A stretch of DNA of 64,000 nucleotides from Ruminococcus sp. (GCA_015066665.1 SVNX01000007.1:1-64000); one strand, 5' to 3'; positions 1 to 9,700 are shown, counted from the first letter of the stretch. Notes: generated by a model not told the origin, from the sequence alone. Numbers and translations are program-made.

Positions 1-75
1 CAGGCACAGGCAAGAGCCAGCGACGCAATCGCTTCCGTCCTTGACTTTTCCTCGAAAGGAAAACAGGGTGCGTAA
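1..75 (+). CDS. C-terminal end of an unidentified host protein (partial)
   Basis: An open frame enters from the left edge and stops at TAA 73-75, giving 24 residues ending KGKQGA. It lies outside the prophage and converges on the leftward terminator at 149-180, which is where a host gene would end. Too little is present to name a family, and the frame could be chance. Confidence 0.3.
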   Translation, partial: QAQARASDAIASVLDFSSKGKQGA

Positions 76-148
76 GTTACGCCAAAGGACAGGAATGCGG
101 AATAAAGGACAGATAAAGGACAAAACCAAATTTCAGACAAAAAGAAAA

Positions 149-180
149 CTCTCAAACGGCTATTTTAAGCCATTTGAGAG
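149..180 (-). terminator. Rho-independent terminator of the tRNA-Met/tRNA-Glu operon, displaced by the prophage
   Basis: A 12-bp stem (149-160 pairs with 169-180, one G-T pair) has an 8-nt loop. On the minus strand it is followed by a T-rich run (complement of the A-rich 139-148). It lies just beyond attL, where transcription of a leftward tRNA-Glu gene would arrive in an uninfected chromosome. I infer it is the original terminator of the tRNA operon now at 36965-37117. Confidence 0.7.
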
Positions 181-189
181 CAACTGTTG

Positions 190-198
190 TGGTGACCC
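190..198. repeat. attL core, 9-bp repeat
   Basis: TGGTGACCC, identical to 36965-36973. The next bases (ATCCGCC...) differ from the tRNA sequence and are taken as phage. The recombinase frame continues through this copy to a stop at 278-280 (see findings). Confidence 0.7.
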
Positions 199-303
199 AT
201 CCGCCACGAAATACGAAATTTTCATTTCCCCCTTTATCTTTGCTGTTGTTATGGCACGGGCGGGGAAGAGACATATATAAATGTATTTGCATGAAAAAAT
301 CCG

Positions 304-334
304 ACCGCCCTCCGAGCAGAAAACGGAGGGCGGT
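304..334 (-). terminator. Terminator at the end of the late operon
   Basis: Perfect 11-bp GC-rich stem (304-314 with 324-334), 9-nt loop. On the minus strand it is followed by TCGG and six T (complement of 295-300), so it should stop leftward late transcription before the attachment site. Confidence 0.7.
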
Positions 335-500
335 TCAAGATAGTAGAGCTTAAATAATAGTATCCGGATGTCCGGACCCAAGGATAAGTATACCACAAAC
401 GTCATCCACTGTCAAGAAAAAAGTTCGAAAAATCAGGGGGAATTTCATTTTCAATGTCGAATAATGTCGGATTTTGTCGAATATCCAGAAATAGGAAAAT

Positions 501-531
501 CGGCAGAGAACAAATCTCTGCCGGTTTTTTT
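501..531. terminator. Bidirectional terminator downstream of the endolysin
   Basis: 9-bp stem (501-509 with 515-523) followed on the plus strand by G and seven T. On the minus strand a shorter ATTTT follows. An adjacent 10-bp inverted repeat at 532-541/554-563 may add to it. Confidence 0.65.
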
Positions 532-569
532 ATCTCGTGAATATCCTGATGTTTTCACGAGATTATTGC

Positions 570-1397
570 TTATACTCTCAGAGTCCACCCAGCTTCGATA
601 TAATCCGCTGTGATTGATGGATACTGTTTTCTGTTTTTGGTCACGATCTCTTCAACCGTGACACCGTACTTTGATGCGATTTTCGTCAGTGTGTCACCGC
701 TGCTGACATGATGGAGCGGTCTGCAGATCTGATTCACTCGCTGCTGCACCGCTGCATAATCATATCCGGCAGCGGTCAGGCGATCTTTGCGTTCTTTGCC
801 GTTGCCCCAGGCGCCCGCCAGAACTTCCTCAGCAAGTGTTTCGACTGACTTGCCCGCTGTGCTTTCGGTGGAGGCAGGCTTGTCCTGCTGTGATTCTGCA
901 GCGAATTCTTTGTAAAACCTCTCTGCATACTCCGCACGTTTCGTCCTTGCATCTTCGCTGGTATCCGCCGGACGTTCAAAGTCGAGCATCACTGCATCCG
1001 ATGCCGTGCGGACATCGTCCGTCGTCCGGAGCACCTCCAGCACCTTCGGGTAGCTTGTCATCAGCTCACTGCCGAGAAATCGGAGCTGCATATCCGGATC
1101 ACCGATGGAAGTACCACAGTTCTGTGCATAGGTCAGCAGCGCTGCCTTGCGGGTATGATGTGTCCACTGTGCCAGACCATAGCCGGCACAGTCCTTTGCA
1201 AAGTCGGTATATTCACCGCTGTCCACTGCTTCCGTGTATGTGGAATCCGTATATCCCAGCGGCTTCTCATAGCTGTTCTGCAGGTTCTTCGGCTTCAGCC
1301 CTGACTCTGCATAGAGATTGCCCATCATACCGGCGGCCCCTGCGGCGGTCATGCCGAGTGATGTGAGGTAGGCCCAGATTTTCTTTTTAGTTGTCAT
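570..1397 (-). CDS. Phage endolysin: tail-lysozyme-type domain, Cpl-7 (CW_7) repeat and LysM
   Basis: 275 residues if started at the ATG at 1397, 8 nt after AAGGAG. Residues about 5-167 match the phage tail lysozyme type muramidase fold, with a likely catalytic Glu at 31 (LYAESGL). Residues about 185-224 (LAGAWGNGKERKDRL, then AAGYDY) are a CW_7 cell-wall-binding repeat as in Cpl-7 lysins. Residues about 229-275 (HHVSSGDTLTKIASKYGVT) are a LysM peptidoglycan-binding domain. There is no signal peptide, so release should depend on the holin at 2435. It is the last gene of the late operon. Domain calls are firm; the exact bond cut is inferred. Confidence 0.88.
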   Translation of the reverse strand: MTTKKKIWAYLTSLGMTAAGAAGMMGNLYAESGLKPKNLQNSYEKPLGYTDSTYTEAVDSGEYTDFAKDCAGYGLAQWTHHTRKAALLTYAQNCGTSIGDPDMQLRFLGSELMTSYPKVLEVLRTTDDVRTASDAVMLDFERPADTSEDARTKRAEYAERFYKEFAAESQQDKPASTESTAGKSVETLAEEVLAGAWGNGKERKDRLTAAGYDYAAVQQRVNQICRPLHHVSSGDTLTKIASKYGVTVEEIVTKNRKQYPSITADYIEAGWTLRV

Positions 1398-1412
1398 GAC
1401 GCTCACTCCTTA

Positions 1413-2435
1413 TCAAATCTTACTTTCATCAAGTGCACCTGTTGTGGTTCCGTCTACTGTGTAGTCTTCGAGAGCACGGATTTGAGAACTAATTGATTTC
1501 CATATAGTTGCGGCTTTATATGTTGCAACCAAAGCAGCAGGGACATAAACATACCCTTCACCATCTTTTATTTTTGTATAGCTTAATGTTGTGGTTGAAC
1601 CGCCTGAACAAAGGGAGTCTGTTCTAATTATAAGGGTTTCAAGGCTCTTGCAGCCGTAGAATGCATATGCTCCAATACTTTTTGCAGCGTGTAGGTCTGC
1701 TGTTTTTATATTTTCACAATATGAAAATGCATAGGTTCCAAGCGTATTTGCTGCTGGCAATCTGACTGAAGTAATCCCTGTGCACCCATCAAAAGCATAT
1801 GTTTCAACGCTGGTTGCAGACGGTAAATTTACAGAGGTAAGCCCTGTACACCCTTTGAATGCATATGATCCAATGCTTATAGCAGAGGGCAGATTGATAG
1901 TGTTGACTGCTGTACAGCCATAGAATGCCTCTCTTCCAACGTTCTGCATCGATGGCAAATTAACATTAGATAGAGACGTGCACCCTTTAAAAGCATCTGT
2001 TTCAACGCTGGTTGCAGACGGTAAATTTACAGAGGTAAGCCCTGTACAGTCATAGAATGCATATGATCCAATGCTTGTAGCAGAGGGCACGTCAACAGTA
2101 TTCACTGCTGAATTTTTATAGAAAGCATATTCCCCCACGCTTTTTGCATTGCTGTTTACTTCTGTGATACTCCTCTCAATCATGGCGTCAAGTTGTCCAC
2201 TATCATCACCCCCTTCCGCTGCTTTAGTAAAATTTGGCACTTTGACCCACGCCCCGGCATTCGTCAGCAGGTACTTCTGACCGCCGTTCTCGCTGATGAG
2301 CAGCTCACTGCCCGCCGCCCACGCTGGGTCGGGCGTGGGCATGTCCGATGTGGTATCGGCATAAACCGTCACAAAATGCTTCGCACTGCCGCCGAGCTGA
2401 TGCGATTCACCGGTATACTTCACACTGTAAGCCAT
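1413..2435 (-). CDS. BspA-like leucine-rich-repeat phage protein, probable tail-associated or surface-binding protein
   Basis: 340 residues; starts by TAATG overlap with the holin stop. Residues 1-75 are a short domain of the sort seen at the N-terminus of phage appendage proteins. Residues about 98-272 are LRR_5/BspA-type repeats of about 22-23 residues with the pattern SIGSYAFxxCTGLTSVxLP. The C-terminus is a compact cap ending ALDESKI. Two stretches of the gene are identical over 50 bp (1801-1850 and 1999-2048). The gene is visibly lower in GC than its neighbours. LRR_5 proteins bind surfaces or matrix in other bacteria; a receptor-binding or adhesion role here is inference. It sits between holin and endolysin, away from the baseplate genes. 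Confidence 0.75.
   Translation of the reverse strand: MAYSVKYTGESHQLGGSAKHFVTVYADTTSDMPTPDPAWAAGSELLISENGGQKYLLTNAGAWVKVPNFTKAAEGGDDSGQLDAMIERSITEVNSNAKSVGEYAFYKNSAVNTVDVPSATSIGSYAFYDCTGLTSVNLPSATSVETDAFKGCTSLSNVNLPSMQNVGREAFYGCTAVNTINLPSAISIGSYAFKGCTGLTSVNLPSATSVETYAFDGCTGITSVRLPAANTLGTYAFSYCENIKTADLHAAKSIGAYAFYGCKSLETLIIRTDSLCSGGSTTTLSYTKIKDGEGYVYVPAALVATYKAATIWKSISSQIRALEDYTVDGTTTGALDESKI
1801..2048. repeat. 50-bp perfect direct repeat inside the LRR gene
   Basis: Positions 1801-1850 and 1999-2048 are identical, 198 bp (66 codons, about three LRR units) apart. Recombination between them would remove or add three repeats in frame. Confidence 0.85.
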
Positions 2436-2821
2436 TACTTTTCCTCCTTGTTTTCATCGTGTACATTTTTCAGACGGCGGATCAGTCCGGCCGCCCAGAG
2501 TGCTTCGGGATTCACGGCTGCATAGTTTTCCAGAATCGACACCAGCTCCATCAGCACGATGTACGCAAACACCGCAAATGCCGTCACCACGCCTGCAATT
2601 TCCGCAAGCTCCGCCGCCTGATAATACTGCCCCAGCGCATGGATGCCGATATCCAGTCCGCAGGCCGTCAGCATGACAATCAGCTCGCCGAGCTTGTTCA
2701 TGCCGCCCTGCCGCATCTTCTGGCTGTTGACGGTGTTGGTGCAATAGGCCTTGATATAGCCCGTTGCAAAGTCAGCAATCGCAAGGCCGATCACAATCAG
2801 AATCATAATCATGTACTGCAT
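2435..2821 (-). CDS. Phage holin (toxin-secretion/phage-lysis holin family)
   Basis: 128 residues from ATG 2821, preceded by AGGAGA. It has an N-terminal hydrophobic segment (about residues 2-22), a second around 40-60 and a third around 75-100, then a charged tail rich in K and E. It resembles the phi29/Bacillus-type holin_4 family. It should form membrane lesions that let the endolysin reach the wall. The holin, LRR protein, endolysin order is compact. Confidence 0.8.
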   Translation of the reverse strand: MQYMIMILIVIGLAIADFATGYIKAYCTNTVNSQKMRQGGMNKLGELIVMLTACGLDIGIHALGQYYQAAELAEIAGVVTAFAVFAYIVLMELVSILENYAAVNPEALWAAGLIRRLKNVHDENKEEK

Positions 2822-2835
2822 TTTTAGGTCTCCTT

Positions 2836-3534
2836 TCACGCATCCAGAATCACAAAGCCACGGGTGCACAGGTACCGCTTGCCGTCCATCTCGGTCTCAA
2901 ACGGTGCGGACACCTCGGAAAACTGCCGCTGCAAAGGCTGCCAGACGTTCTGCAGGCTGCCGGTCTGCGTGTAGATGGGGCACAGTGCTGTACGGCCGGT
3001 GACGCTGTCGGCGTTGTTAAAATAGACGTTATACGGCGCAGGGGTCTCGTCCTCGCTGGAGATAGCCCACAGGCCGTAGTTGGACTCGGAGTAACTCATG
3101 CCCTGCGAACCGTTATGCCGCTGTGAACTCTTGCCCGTGGTATACAGTGCCAGTGCTGTGGCACCGCCCGTATCCTTGCAGATCACCACGCCGTTATTTG
3201 TCTGGCTGTTTGGCACGAGCAACAGGGCGTTGCTGCACACATAGACGCTGCCGGTGTAGCCGGCGGAGCCATAGCCTGCATAGAGCTGGGTGGTGCTGGC
3301 GTCGGGGTGGGTGATGGTAAAGCCGTAGTTTGTCGCTGTACCCGTACCAAGGATATCCGCCCAGATGCGAAGGAACTCGGTACCGCCCACCTTGCAGCTG
3401 ATGCTCTGGTTGGTGTCGCCCTCCACAAGCTCCACGCTGTCAAAGTAAGCGGGCACGGCATGTTCCTGCAGGATGTCGAGCAGGGGCGTCATGTCCTGGG
3501 CGGTGGTCTGTGCCGTCAGTTTCGTGATTGCCAT
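2836..3534 (-). CDS. Phage structural protein of unknown function (baseplate or fibre region)
   Basis: 232 residues with ATG at 3534 overlapping the upstream stop (TAATG). Rich in Gly, Thr, Ser and aromatic residues, as in beta-rich appendage proteins; no catalytic motif or membrane segment seen. Its position between the Tal/BppU-like genes and the holin argues for a baseplate, tail-tip or fibre component. I do not recognise the family. Confidence 0.6.
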   Translation of the reverse strand: MAITKLTAQTTAQDMTPLLDILQEHAVPAYFDSVELVEGDTNQSISCKVGGTEFLRIWADILGTGTATNYGFTITHPDASTTQLYAGYGSAGYTGSVYVCSNALLLVPNSQTNNGVVICKDTGGATALALYTTGKSSQRHNGSQGMSYSESNYGLWAISSEDETPAPYNVYFNNADSVTGRTALCPIYTQTGSLQNVWQPLQRQFSEVSAPFETEMDGKRYLCTRGFVILDA

Positions 3535-3719
3535 TAGGTTGCCTCCTCTGTTCTTGTCATGATACCGCTGAGAGCATCGGGGATGGGTGCAATCCGACTC
3601 GCTGCCGATGCAGCGGCGGGGTGGGGGAGGGTGGTGCCCTGAGGAGCGCCGCTCCCGCCGTTTCCTTTGTTCAGATCAAACCGCATTTTCTTCGGGATAT
3701 CAAATCGGATTGTTGTCAT
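3534..3719 (-). CDS. Small phage protein, unknown
   Basis: 61 residues; ATG overlaps the upstream stop (ATGA) and AGGAGG lies 5 nt before it. A basic N-terminal third (IPKKMRFDLNKG) is followed by a Gly/Pro/Ala-rich stretch. It is translationally coupled on both sides, so probably expressed with the baseplate genes. No function proposed. Confidence 0.6.
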   Translation of the reverse strand: MTTIRFDIPKKMRFDLNKGNGGSGAPQGTTLPHPAAASAASRIAPIPDALSGIMTRTEEAT

Positions 3720-4084
3720 GAATTACCTCCTGTGGAAATGGGCAGCACATTCAGCAGCCCCGCTATTTTTTTATAAGAACGGGAACCGCAGCGCAGCTCA
3801 AAGTGATAGGCATACAGGCCGCTGAGCGCTGCTGTGTCCGTGCTTTCGAGTGTAACGGCAAATGTACCGGCCGAAGGATCCGCAGTGCATTCTTTCACAA
3901 GAACCACAGCATCATCCTTGTATCGGCAGAGAAGAAGCTGCATGGTGCAGCCTGCAATGTCGGCGGGGCTGCTCTCTCCGGTTGCTTCGTCCGTTGTGGT
4001 GACTTCCACCACCCACTCATCGAGTGTATCACCGGCGATGCATTCCTGCTCCTTCATTGTTGCAAAATATCGTTCTGGTTTCAT
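3716..4084 (-). CDS. Baseplate-type phage protein, BppU N-terminal-like
   Basis: 122 residues from ATG 4084 (GGGAGGAA upstream); an upstream in-frame ATG at 4114 lacks a good site. The pattern of an Ig-like beta domain (DEWVVEVTT, then TMQLLLCRYKD, then GLYAYHFELRCGS) resembles the N-terminal domain of siphoviral upper baseplate proteins. It would bind the baseplate core formed by Dit and Tal. Family assignment is by pattern only. Confidence 0.5.
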   Translation of the reverse strand: MKPERYFATMKEQECIAGDTLDEWVVEVTTTDEATGESSPADIAGCTMQLLLCRYKDDAVVLVKECTADPSAGTFAVTLESTDTAALSGLYAYHFELRCGSRSYKKIAGLLNVLPISTGGNS

Positions 4085-4098
4085 CTTTATTCCTCCCA

Positions 4099-6015
4099 TC
4101 AGAGTCCGGTGCACATGATGCCGTTCCGGAAGTATACCGGCGAAGCCTGCACGGTGGATTTCTGGAGATTGCCTTCTTCATCGATCCACACATCCGTGAC
4201 CACCTCCCCCGAACCGCCAAGCGCATACATTGTGCCGGTGGCGCCGGTCGCACCGTTGATGGCGAACATCTTACAATCGAGATAGACGGCATCCGCATCC
4301 ACAAGCAGCCCGTGATAGGTGATGTCGTGGTCGAGATCACGGATGGTACCGGTTGCATTGATGGTGGTGTAGGTGTCATTCCCGTTGCCGCCGAGCAGGC
4401 TTCCGCTGTCGAGCTGCATCCAGTAACCGGCATCATTGCGGGTGATGACGGTGCCGAAGATGTTGGCGCCGTTCTTGTCAAGCTGGCAGATGACGTTTCC
4501 GGCATCGTCCTTGACCTGAATCACGCCGTCCTTGCCGTCACTGCCACCAATGACCAGCGTACCGCCACGGATGCGGTCGGCATACATGGAGCCTGCTGCA
4601 ATGAAGTCCGCTACGATCTCACCGTTCATCGTCATGGCAAGCCCATAGGTGCCGTTGTAGGCTTCGCCCGGTACATCACTGTGGCTGTAGCCGAGACCAT
4701 TTGCGTTGAATCTCCATACGCTGGTGGCGGTTTTGGTATCCGCCGTATCCATGATGAGGATCTCATCCGGGCGGATAACCACATAGCCCGTGGTTGCTGC
4801 TGTGATCAGGCCGGAAGCAATCGCCTTTGCAGCGGATACCGTGTCCGACTTGATTTTCGGGATCTCATACTCAATCAGACGGTTCTGACGGCTTGTCATG
4901 TCCGTGAGCTTTTCCGTCCTATCGCCGATGACAACGGATGGCGTATAGGGCTTGAAAATATCAACTGTCCTTCTGAGCAGCCTAAGCTGCGCATCGAGCT
5001 TCATGAATCTGTTCCGGAATCGGTAAGTATTGCCGGCACGGATGCTGCCGACGCTGCTGTCAAGCGTGGAAAGATCAAGGACGGTGGCTTCATAGTATTT
5101 CCGGATGCGGTTATTCTCTGCAAGGTAGGCTCTGCCCCGTTCATATAGATTTTCCGGTACCGTGATATCATCAAATTCCACTGTGCCGACAATATAACCG
5201 TATTCTGCAATGGCTGCCTCGTCGTCAATGTAGACTTTTCCATAGGACTTGCCATCTACCTTGGCTCCGGCAATGGTCAGGCGTTCTGCGGTCTCTTCGT
5301 TCACCTGTGCGCCCAGCGGAATGAGCCGTGTGATGACGGAGAGCGAGTCCGTTCCGGCTGTCATGGTTTTCATGTTCTGTGCCAGTTCAATGGTTGTCGG
5401 TGAGGGTGTGCTGTCAGTGACGGCATCCAGATAATCGAGGTACAAGATCCCATCTTTTCTTCGGACACGCAGCTCACCGCCAAGCCTGTTCACCAGATTT
5501 TCCCTGATTTCTTCCAGTGTGTTCCGATAGGCCGTGGTCTTGGAATTCGTGTTGCCGGAAAGATTGCATACGCCAAGTCTGATCTGCTTGTGCTCCGGCA
5601 TCTGCGCATTGTGCTGTTCCAGCAGTGACTGCAGAAACTGAGCCGGTTCCATGTCCTCATACGTCCGGTACATCTGTACACTGTCGCAGAGATAGCCGAG
5701 GAAGCCCTCACAGACGACCTTGCGCAGCAGCTTGCCGGATGCAGTCATGCGTTCCTCCGTGTTCAGAATTACGCCCTCGAATTCCATTTCCATGGTCTTG
5801 ATATTCATAACGGAAACAAGTGTTCTCCGGTCGAGCAGGCAATCATAATAGCAATGATTCACAGGAGTGACCGTGAAGGAGAAAGAGGGGATCTGTCCGA
5901 CCTCCTCCACGATTGTACCGGATGCAAGCCGCTGGGTGCTGTGCGGTTTCACCGTGTGCAGGAGTCTCTGCACATAGCCATCTTTTTCTGGCAAATCAAT
6001 TGTGACCTGGTACAT
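4099..6015 (-). CDS. Tail-associated protein (Tal-like, prophage endopeptidase tail family)
   Basis: 638 residues; start overlaps the Dit stop (TGATG). Residues 1-380 follow the phage tail-hub/Tal pattern seen directly after Dit in many siphoviruses (FSFTVTPVN, then EFEGVILNTEERM, then ERGRAYLAEN). The C-terminal part (about 420-638) is beta-rich with Asp/Gly motifs such as VIGGSDGKDGVIQVKDDAG and likely projects from the tip. It should form the trimeric hub below Dit. No clear peptidase active site was identified, so enzymatic activity is uncertain. Confidence 0.78.
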   Translation of the reverse strand: MYQVTIDLPEKDGYVQRLLHTVKPHSTQRLASGTIVEEVGQIPSFSFTVTPVNHCYYDCLLDRRTLVSVMNIKTMEMEFEGVILNTEERMTASGKLLRKVVCEGFLGYLCDSVQMYRTYEDMEPAQFLQSLLEQHNAQMPEHKQIRLGVCNLSGNTNSKTTAYRNTLEEIRENLVNRLGGELRVRRKDGILYLDYLDAVTDSTPSPTTIELAQNMKTMTAGTDSLSVITRLIPLGAQVNEETAERLTIAGAKVDGKSYGKVYIDDEAAIAEYGYIVGTVEFDDITVPENLYERGRAYLAENNRIRKYYEATVLDLSTLDSSVGSIRAGNTYRFRNRFMKLDAQLRLLRRTVDIFKPYTPSVVIGDRTEKLTDMTSRQNRLIEYEIPKIKSDTVSAAKAIASGLITAATTGYVVIRPDEILIMDTADTKTATSVWRFNANGLGYSHSDVPGEAYNGTYGLAMTMNGEIVADFIAAGSMYADRIRGGTLVIGGSDGKDGVIQVKDDAGNVICQLDKNGANIFGTVITRNDAGYWMQLDSGSLLGGNGNDTYTTINATGTIRDLDHDITYHGLLVDADAVYLDCKMFAINGATGATGTMYALGGSGEVVTDVWIDEEGNLQKSTVQASPVYFRNGIMCTGL

Positions 6016-6725
6016 CAGTAAATCCCCTCCTCAAGTGCAAGATATCGGTTCAGGAAAGCCGCCCAGTTCGCGGGCGAATCAGAAAACTGCCCTGCGCCGC
6101 AGGCGGATGCATATTCCAGAACCAGTGCCGCATCGGAAGCGGTGACTGTACCGTCCATATCGGCATCGGCAAGGATCAGCTGTTCATCCGTCAGCCCTGT
6201 GTCCGTTCCCGCACCGATGGCCGCTGATGCCTTCAGAATCAGCGTTGCATCATTTGCATCCACGACTCCGTCCCCGTTCACATCGGGATAATGGCAGGTA
6301 TCCGGCGTGTAGGCAAATGCCTTATCCGGCAGCATGGCCGGATTTGCCCGGAATGTGACTGTGATCGTGTAGACTCCATGGTTTTCGTGATGGATGATTT
6401 CCGGTGCACGGACTTCAAAATGATAGTCCGGATAATACGGATCGTGCAGATCCATGTACCCGCTCCATTTCAGCCAGTGCCTGATGCGGATAAGCTGATC
6501 CTGCGCCTTGCGCCTGTTCGTACAGAGACACTCAAAGGTATAGGAGAGCGTCCGCTCACCGTAGCTTGAAGTGCCAAGGATCTCATCAAAGTCATATGTG
6601 ATATTGCTGTAGGGCACCCGCTCGGTATGGTCATCCTTGGGCGGGGATCCGATGTCACGGCTGAGCATCCGAAGCCGGTGCTGGTAGTACGAATGCTGTC
6701 CGTTCACGCTGATGCCGGCAATCAT
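6015..6725 (-). CDS. Distal tail protein (Dit, siphovirus tail component) carrying a C-terminal dockerin
   Basis: 236 residues; start overlaps the tape-measure stop (ATGA). Residues 1-135 are the Dit N-terminal beta domain (YSNITYDFDEILG, TLSYTFECLC, VYTITVTFRANP). Residues about 143-210 are a type I-like dockerin: loop 1 D148-x-N150-x-D152-G-x-x-D156-x-x-D159 and loop 2 D187-x-D189-x-D191-G-x-x-T195-x-x-D198, each followed by a helix, separated by a short linker. In two-domain Dit proteins this position is normally a galectin-like domain; here the dockerin takes its place. Dit forms the ring joining tail tube and tip, so several dockerins would be displayed around the tail end. Cohesin binding is inferred. 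Confidence 0.85.
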   Translation of the reverse strand: MIAGISVNGQHSYYQHRLRMLSRDIGSPPKDDHTERVPYSNITYDFDEILGTSSYGERTLSYTFECLCTNRRKAQDQLIRIRHWLKWSGYMDLHDPYYPDYHFEVRAPEIIHHENHGVYTITVTFRANPAMLPDKAFAYTPDTCHYPDVNGDGVVDANDATLILKASAAIGAGTDTGLTDEQLILADADMDGTVTASDAALVLEYASACGAGQFSDSPANWAAFLNRYLALEEGIY

Positions 6726-9700
6726 ACACTCACTCCTCTCGTTTTCAATTCAATCTTTTCTCCCTGCTTTTCGTCGATGCGTTCCGCTGCACCCTCCGCA
6801 ATGGCTTCACCGTCCATCTCGAATGTCGCATACAGATTGATGACGGGACGTTCCTGCTCCGGCTGAGATGCACTCTGGTGCACCGTGCTGTAGCTATAGT
6901 TATTGACAATGGATGAGGTCGGGCTGGGTTCTATGGGATAGCTGTCCACGCTCTGCCCATGGAGAGCCTGCAGCGCCCCCGCATCCACCTGCTGCTGCAG
7001 AGGGGCAAACGCCTTGACGGCATCCTTGCCGACCTGCGGAATCTCCTCTGCAAATCCCACGCCGATACCCTGGGCGAGATATTTTCCGACATGGTCACGC
7101 ATGACGGTGGAGGGAGAATGAATGCCGAATGCTGCTGTAAAGCCATCAAGAATGCCGCTTGCAAAGCCGGAGATTTTCTCCTTCAGCCAGCTGCCCATAC
7201 CGGTGATGCCGTTCCATAGTCCCTCCACAAGGTCTGTGCCGATGGAGGTGAGGTTTTCAGGCAGATCGTTGACAGCGTCCATGATGTCCTGTGCCATGTC
7301 GGAAGCGGCAGTTCTGCCCTGTTCCACAAGATCGGTGCCCCAGCTAATGACATTGTCCAGTGCATTCGTGAGCTGTTCCTGCAATTTACCGGGCAGTTCG
7401 TCAAAGAACAGCATGGTTTCTGCAAGGAATGCTCCGGCCGCTTCTCCGGCCTTTGCCGGCAGATCCACAGCCCACTGTGCCGCCGTGCCAAGCGCTGTGC
7501 CAATGGCAAGTCCCAGCTCTTCCGGCAGCCGGTCGAAGAATTCCATGAAGCCTTCAAGCGCATCGGCGGCGCCCTGTACCATCTTATCCTTGGTCTCGGT
7601 CAGCCAGTCACCGACAATCTGCACAATGTCATCTGCAAGCCCTGCAAGATACTCTCCGCAGGGGAACCACAGTGCTTCCAGAACCGAAAGCAGAGCAGGG
7701 AGCAGTGTGGGGATGGCCTCGACAAGCTGCATGAACAGAGCATGGCTTGCTTCCTTCATTTCCGGCATGGCCTGCATCAGGGCTCCGATGATGCCAACAA
7801 TCATGATGGGGATCTGCGGGATGATGGCGTTGGTCAGCTCAGGAAGAGCCTCTGCAATGACCAGAATCAGATCCACTGCTGCATCGAACAGCTGACTGTC
7901 GAAGGAGGCAAGCGCATCCACCAATCCCAGAATCAGCTCGGGAACGGCTGTGGTGAGCGTTTGTGCAAGCTGCGGGAATGCTGTTTTCAGCGCCTCGGTC
8001 AGAAGGGACATGGCCCCTGTGAGTGCCGCTGCGAGCTGCGGCAGCATCTGCAGGACTGTGTCAATCAGAAGCGGGAGCTTGCCGGCCAGTGCCGTGATCA
8101 CGGAAGGCAGTGCATCCACCACCCCCATGAGCAGCTGTCCGGCTGCTTCCAGCAGCTTCGGCGCATTTTCCACAATAAAGTCCGCAAGTGTGCCGACAAG
8201 TGCAACGGCAATATCCAGCAGCATGGGGATGTTGGCGGCAATACCGTCCACAAGGGAGAGGATGATGTCAAGGCCCGTATCCAGCAGAACAGGGATATTC
8301 TCTGTGAGTACTGCTGCAAGCTGTGAGATCACATCGCCTGCCGCTGTCAGCAGCAAGGGAAGATTGGCTGCGAGCGAATCGGCCAGAGAAGTCAGGATGT
8401 CCAGCGCAAGTGTCAGAAGATGCGGGAGATGTGCCGTGATACCGTTCACCAGTGTGTCAATCAGATCTCCGCCCGTCTGAACCAGCACAGGAAGCTGCTG
8501 CAGAACTGCATCTGCCACCGTTCCGATGAGAGAAATTCCAGCCTGTGCAAGTGCGGGCAGATTTGCCCCGATGCCGGTTACGATGTCTGAAACGGCCGTT
8601 CCGGCTGCACTGATCAGATCGGGGGCGGCCGATTCCAGACCCTCTGCAAGGGTCAGGATGATATCCACACCCGCATCCAAAAGGTCGGGGATAATGTCGA
8701 GTGCGCATGCCGCAAGCTGGTCAAGGATTGCCACAGCCGTATCGGCAACACTCGATGCATTGCCCGTAATGCCGTCCACCAGTGCCCTGAGCAGGGAAAC
8801 GCCGGCATCCGTCAGCGTGGGGAGCGCATCCGTGATCAGATCCAGAGCAAGCCCGATGATCTCCGGTGCGCTTTCCGTAATGACGGAGGACATCGACTGC
8901 AGAATGGTCTCTGCAGCGGGGATGATATTGCCTGCTGCCGTCAGGACACTGTCCGTCAGCTCAGTGGCAAGGGCACTGAGATCTGCATCGGGATTGCCAA
9001 GCCCTGCAAGGAAATTATCCCATGCAGCCCCTGCCATAGCGATGCTGCCGGAAATAGTGCTGGAGGCTTCTTTTGCGGTGGTGCCGGTGATGCCCATCTC
9101 CGTCTGGATGACGTGGATGGCGTCCACGATGTCCGCATAAGAGGAAAGGTCATATTCAATGCCGGAGATTGCCTGGGCATCCTCCAGAAGCCGCACCATT
9201 TCCTCTTTGGTACCGCCGTAGCCGAGCTTTAGGTTGTCAAGCATACCGAAATTGCCTCTGGACAGGCTCTGGTATGTGTTCACAATGGACTGTAGATCGC
9301 TGCCCATTTTGTTGGCATTGTCGGACATATCCGAGAGTGCCATATTGGCCTTTTCAGCGGCCGCCGCCGTATCACCGCCGACCGAATTGATCAGGGCAGC
9401 GGAGAAGCTGGTGACGTTTTCCATGTAGGCGTTCGCCGACATGCCCGCCGTCTTGTAGGCGTTTTCTGCATAGCCCTGTACAATGGAGGACGCTTCCTTG
9501 AAGAGCGTTTCCACACCGCCGATCAGCTGTTCATAATCGGCATAGGCGTCGAGTGCCTGTTTGCCGATCGCCGCAATGCCGGCACTGGCTGCAGCGGCAC
9601 CGGCAGTCACAGCGGATGCAACCGCTGACATGCCTGCCTTTGCAAGACTGCCCAGATTGCCAAGGCCGATCTGGAAGCCGGTTTTGTCAATTGCTGTATC

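Larger units (their letters stand above)
199..569. other. Left end of the prophage, non-coding except for the displaced recombinase tail
   Basis: Positions 199-280 encode 26 codons that would extend the serine recombinase in the excised circular phage (frame GGT-GAC-CCA-TCC from 191). The rest holds three hairpins (304-334, 501-531, 532-563) between the end of the late operon and attL. No convincing protein gene is seen. Confidence 0.6.

Noticed and set aside
41-280. Stand-alone 79-residue gene at the left end
   Set aside because: It crosses attL, begins in host DNA without a ribosome site, and its second half is better explained as the displaced recombinase tail.
1600-2130. CRISPR-like periodic repeats
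   Set aside because: The repeats are in-frame LRR codons with diverged units, not identical repeats separated by unique spacers.
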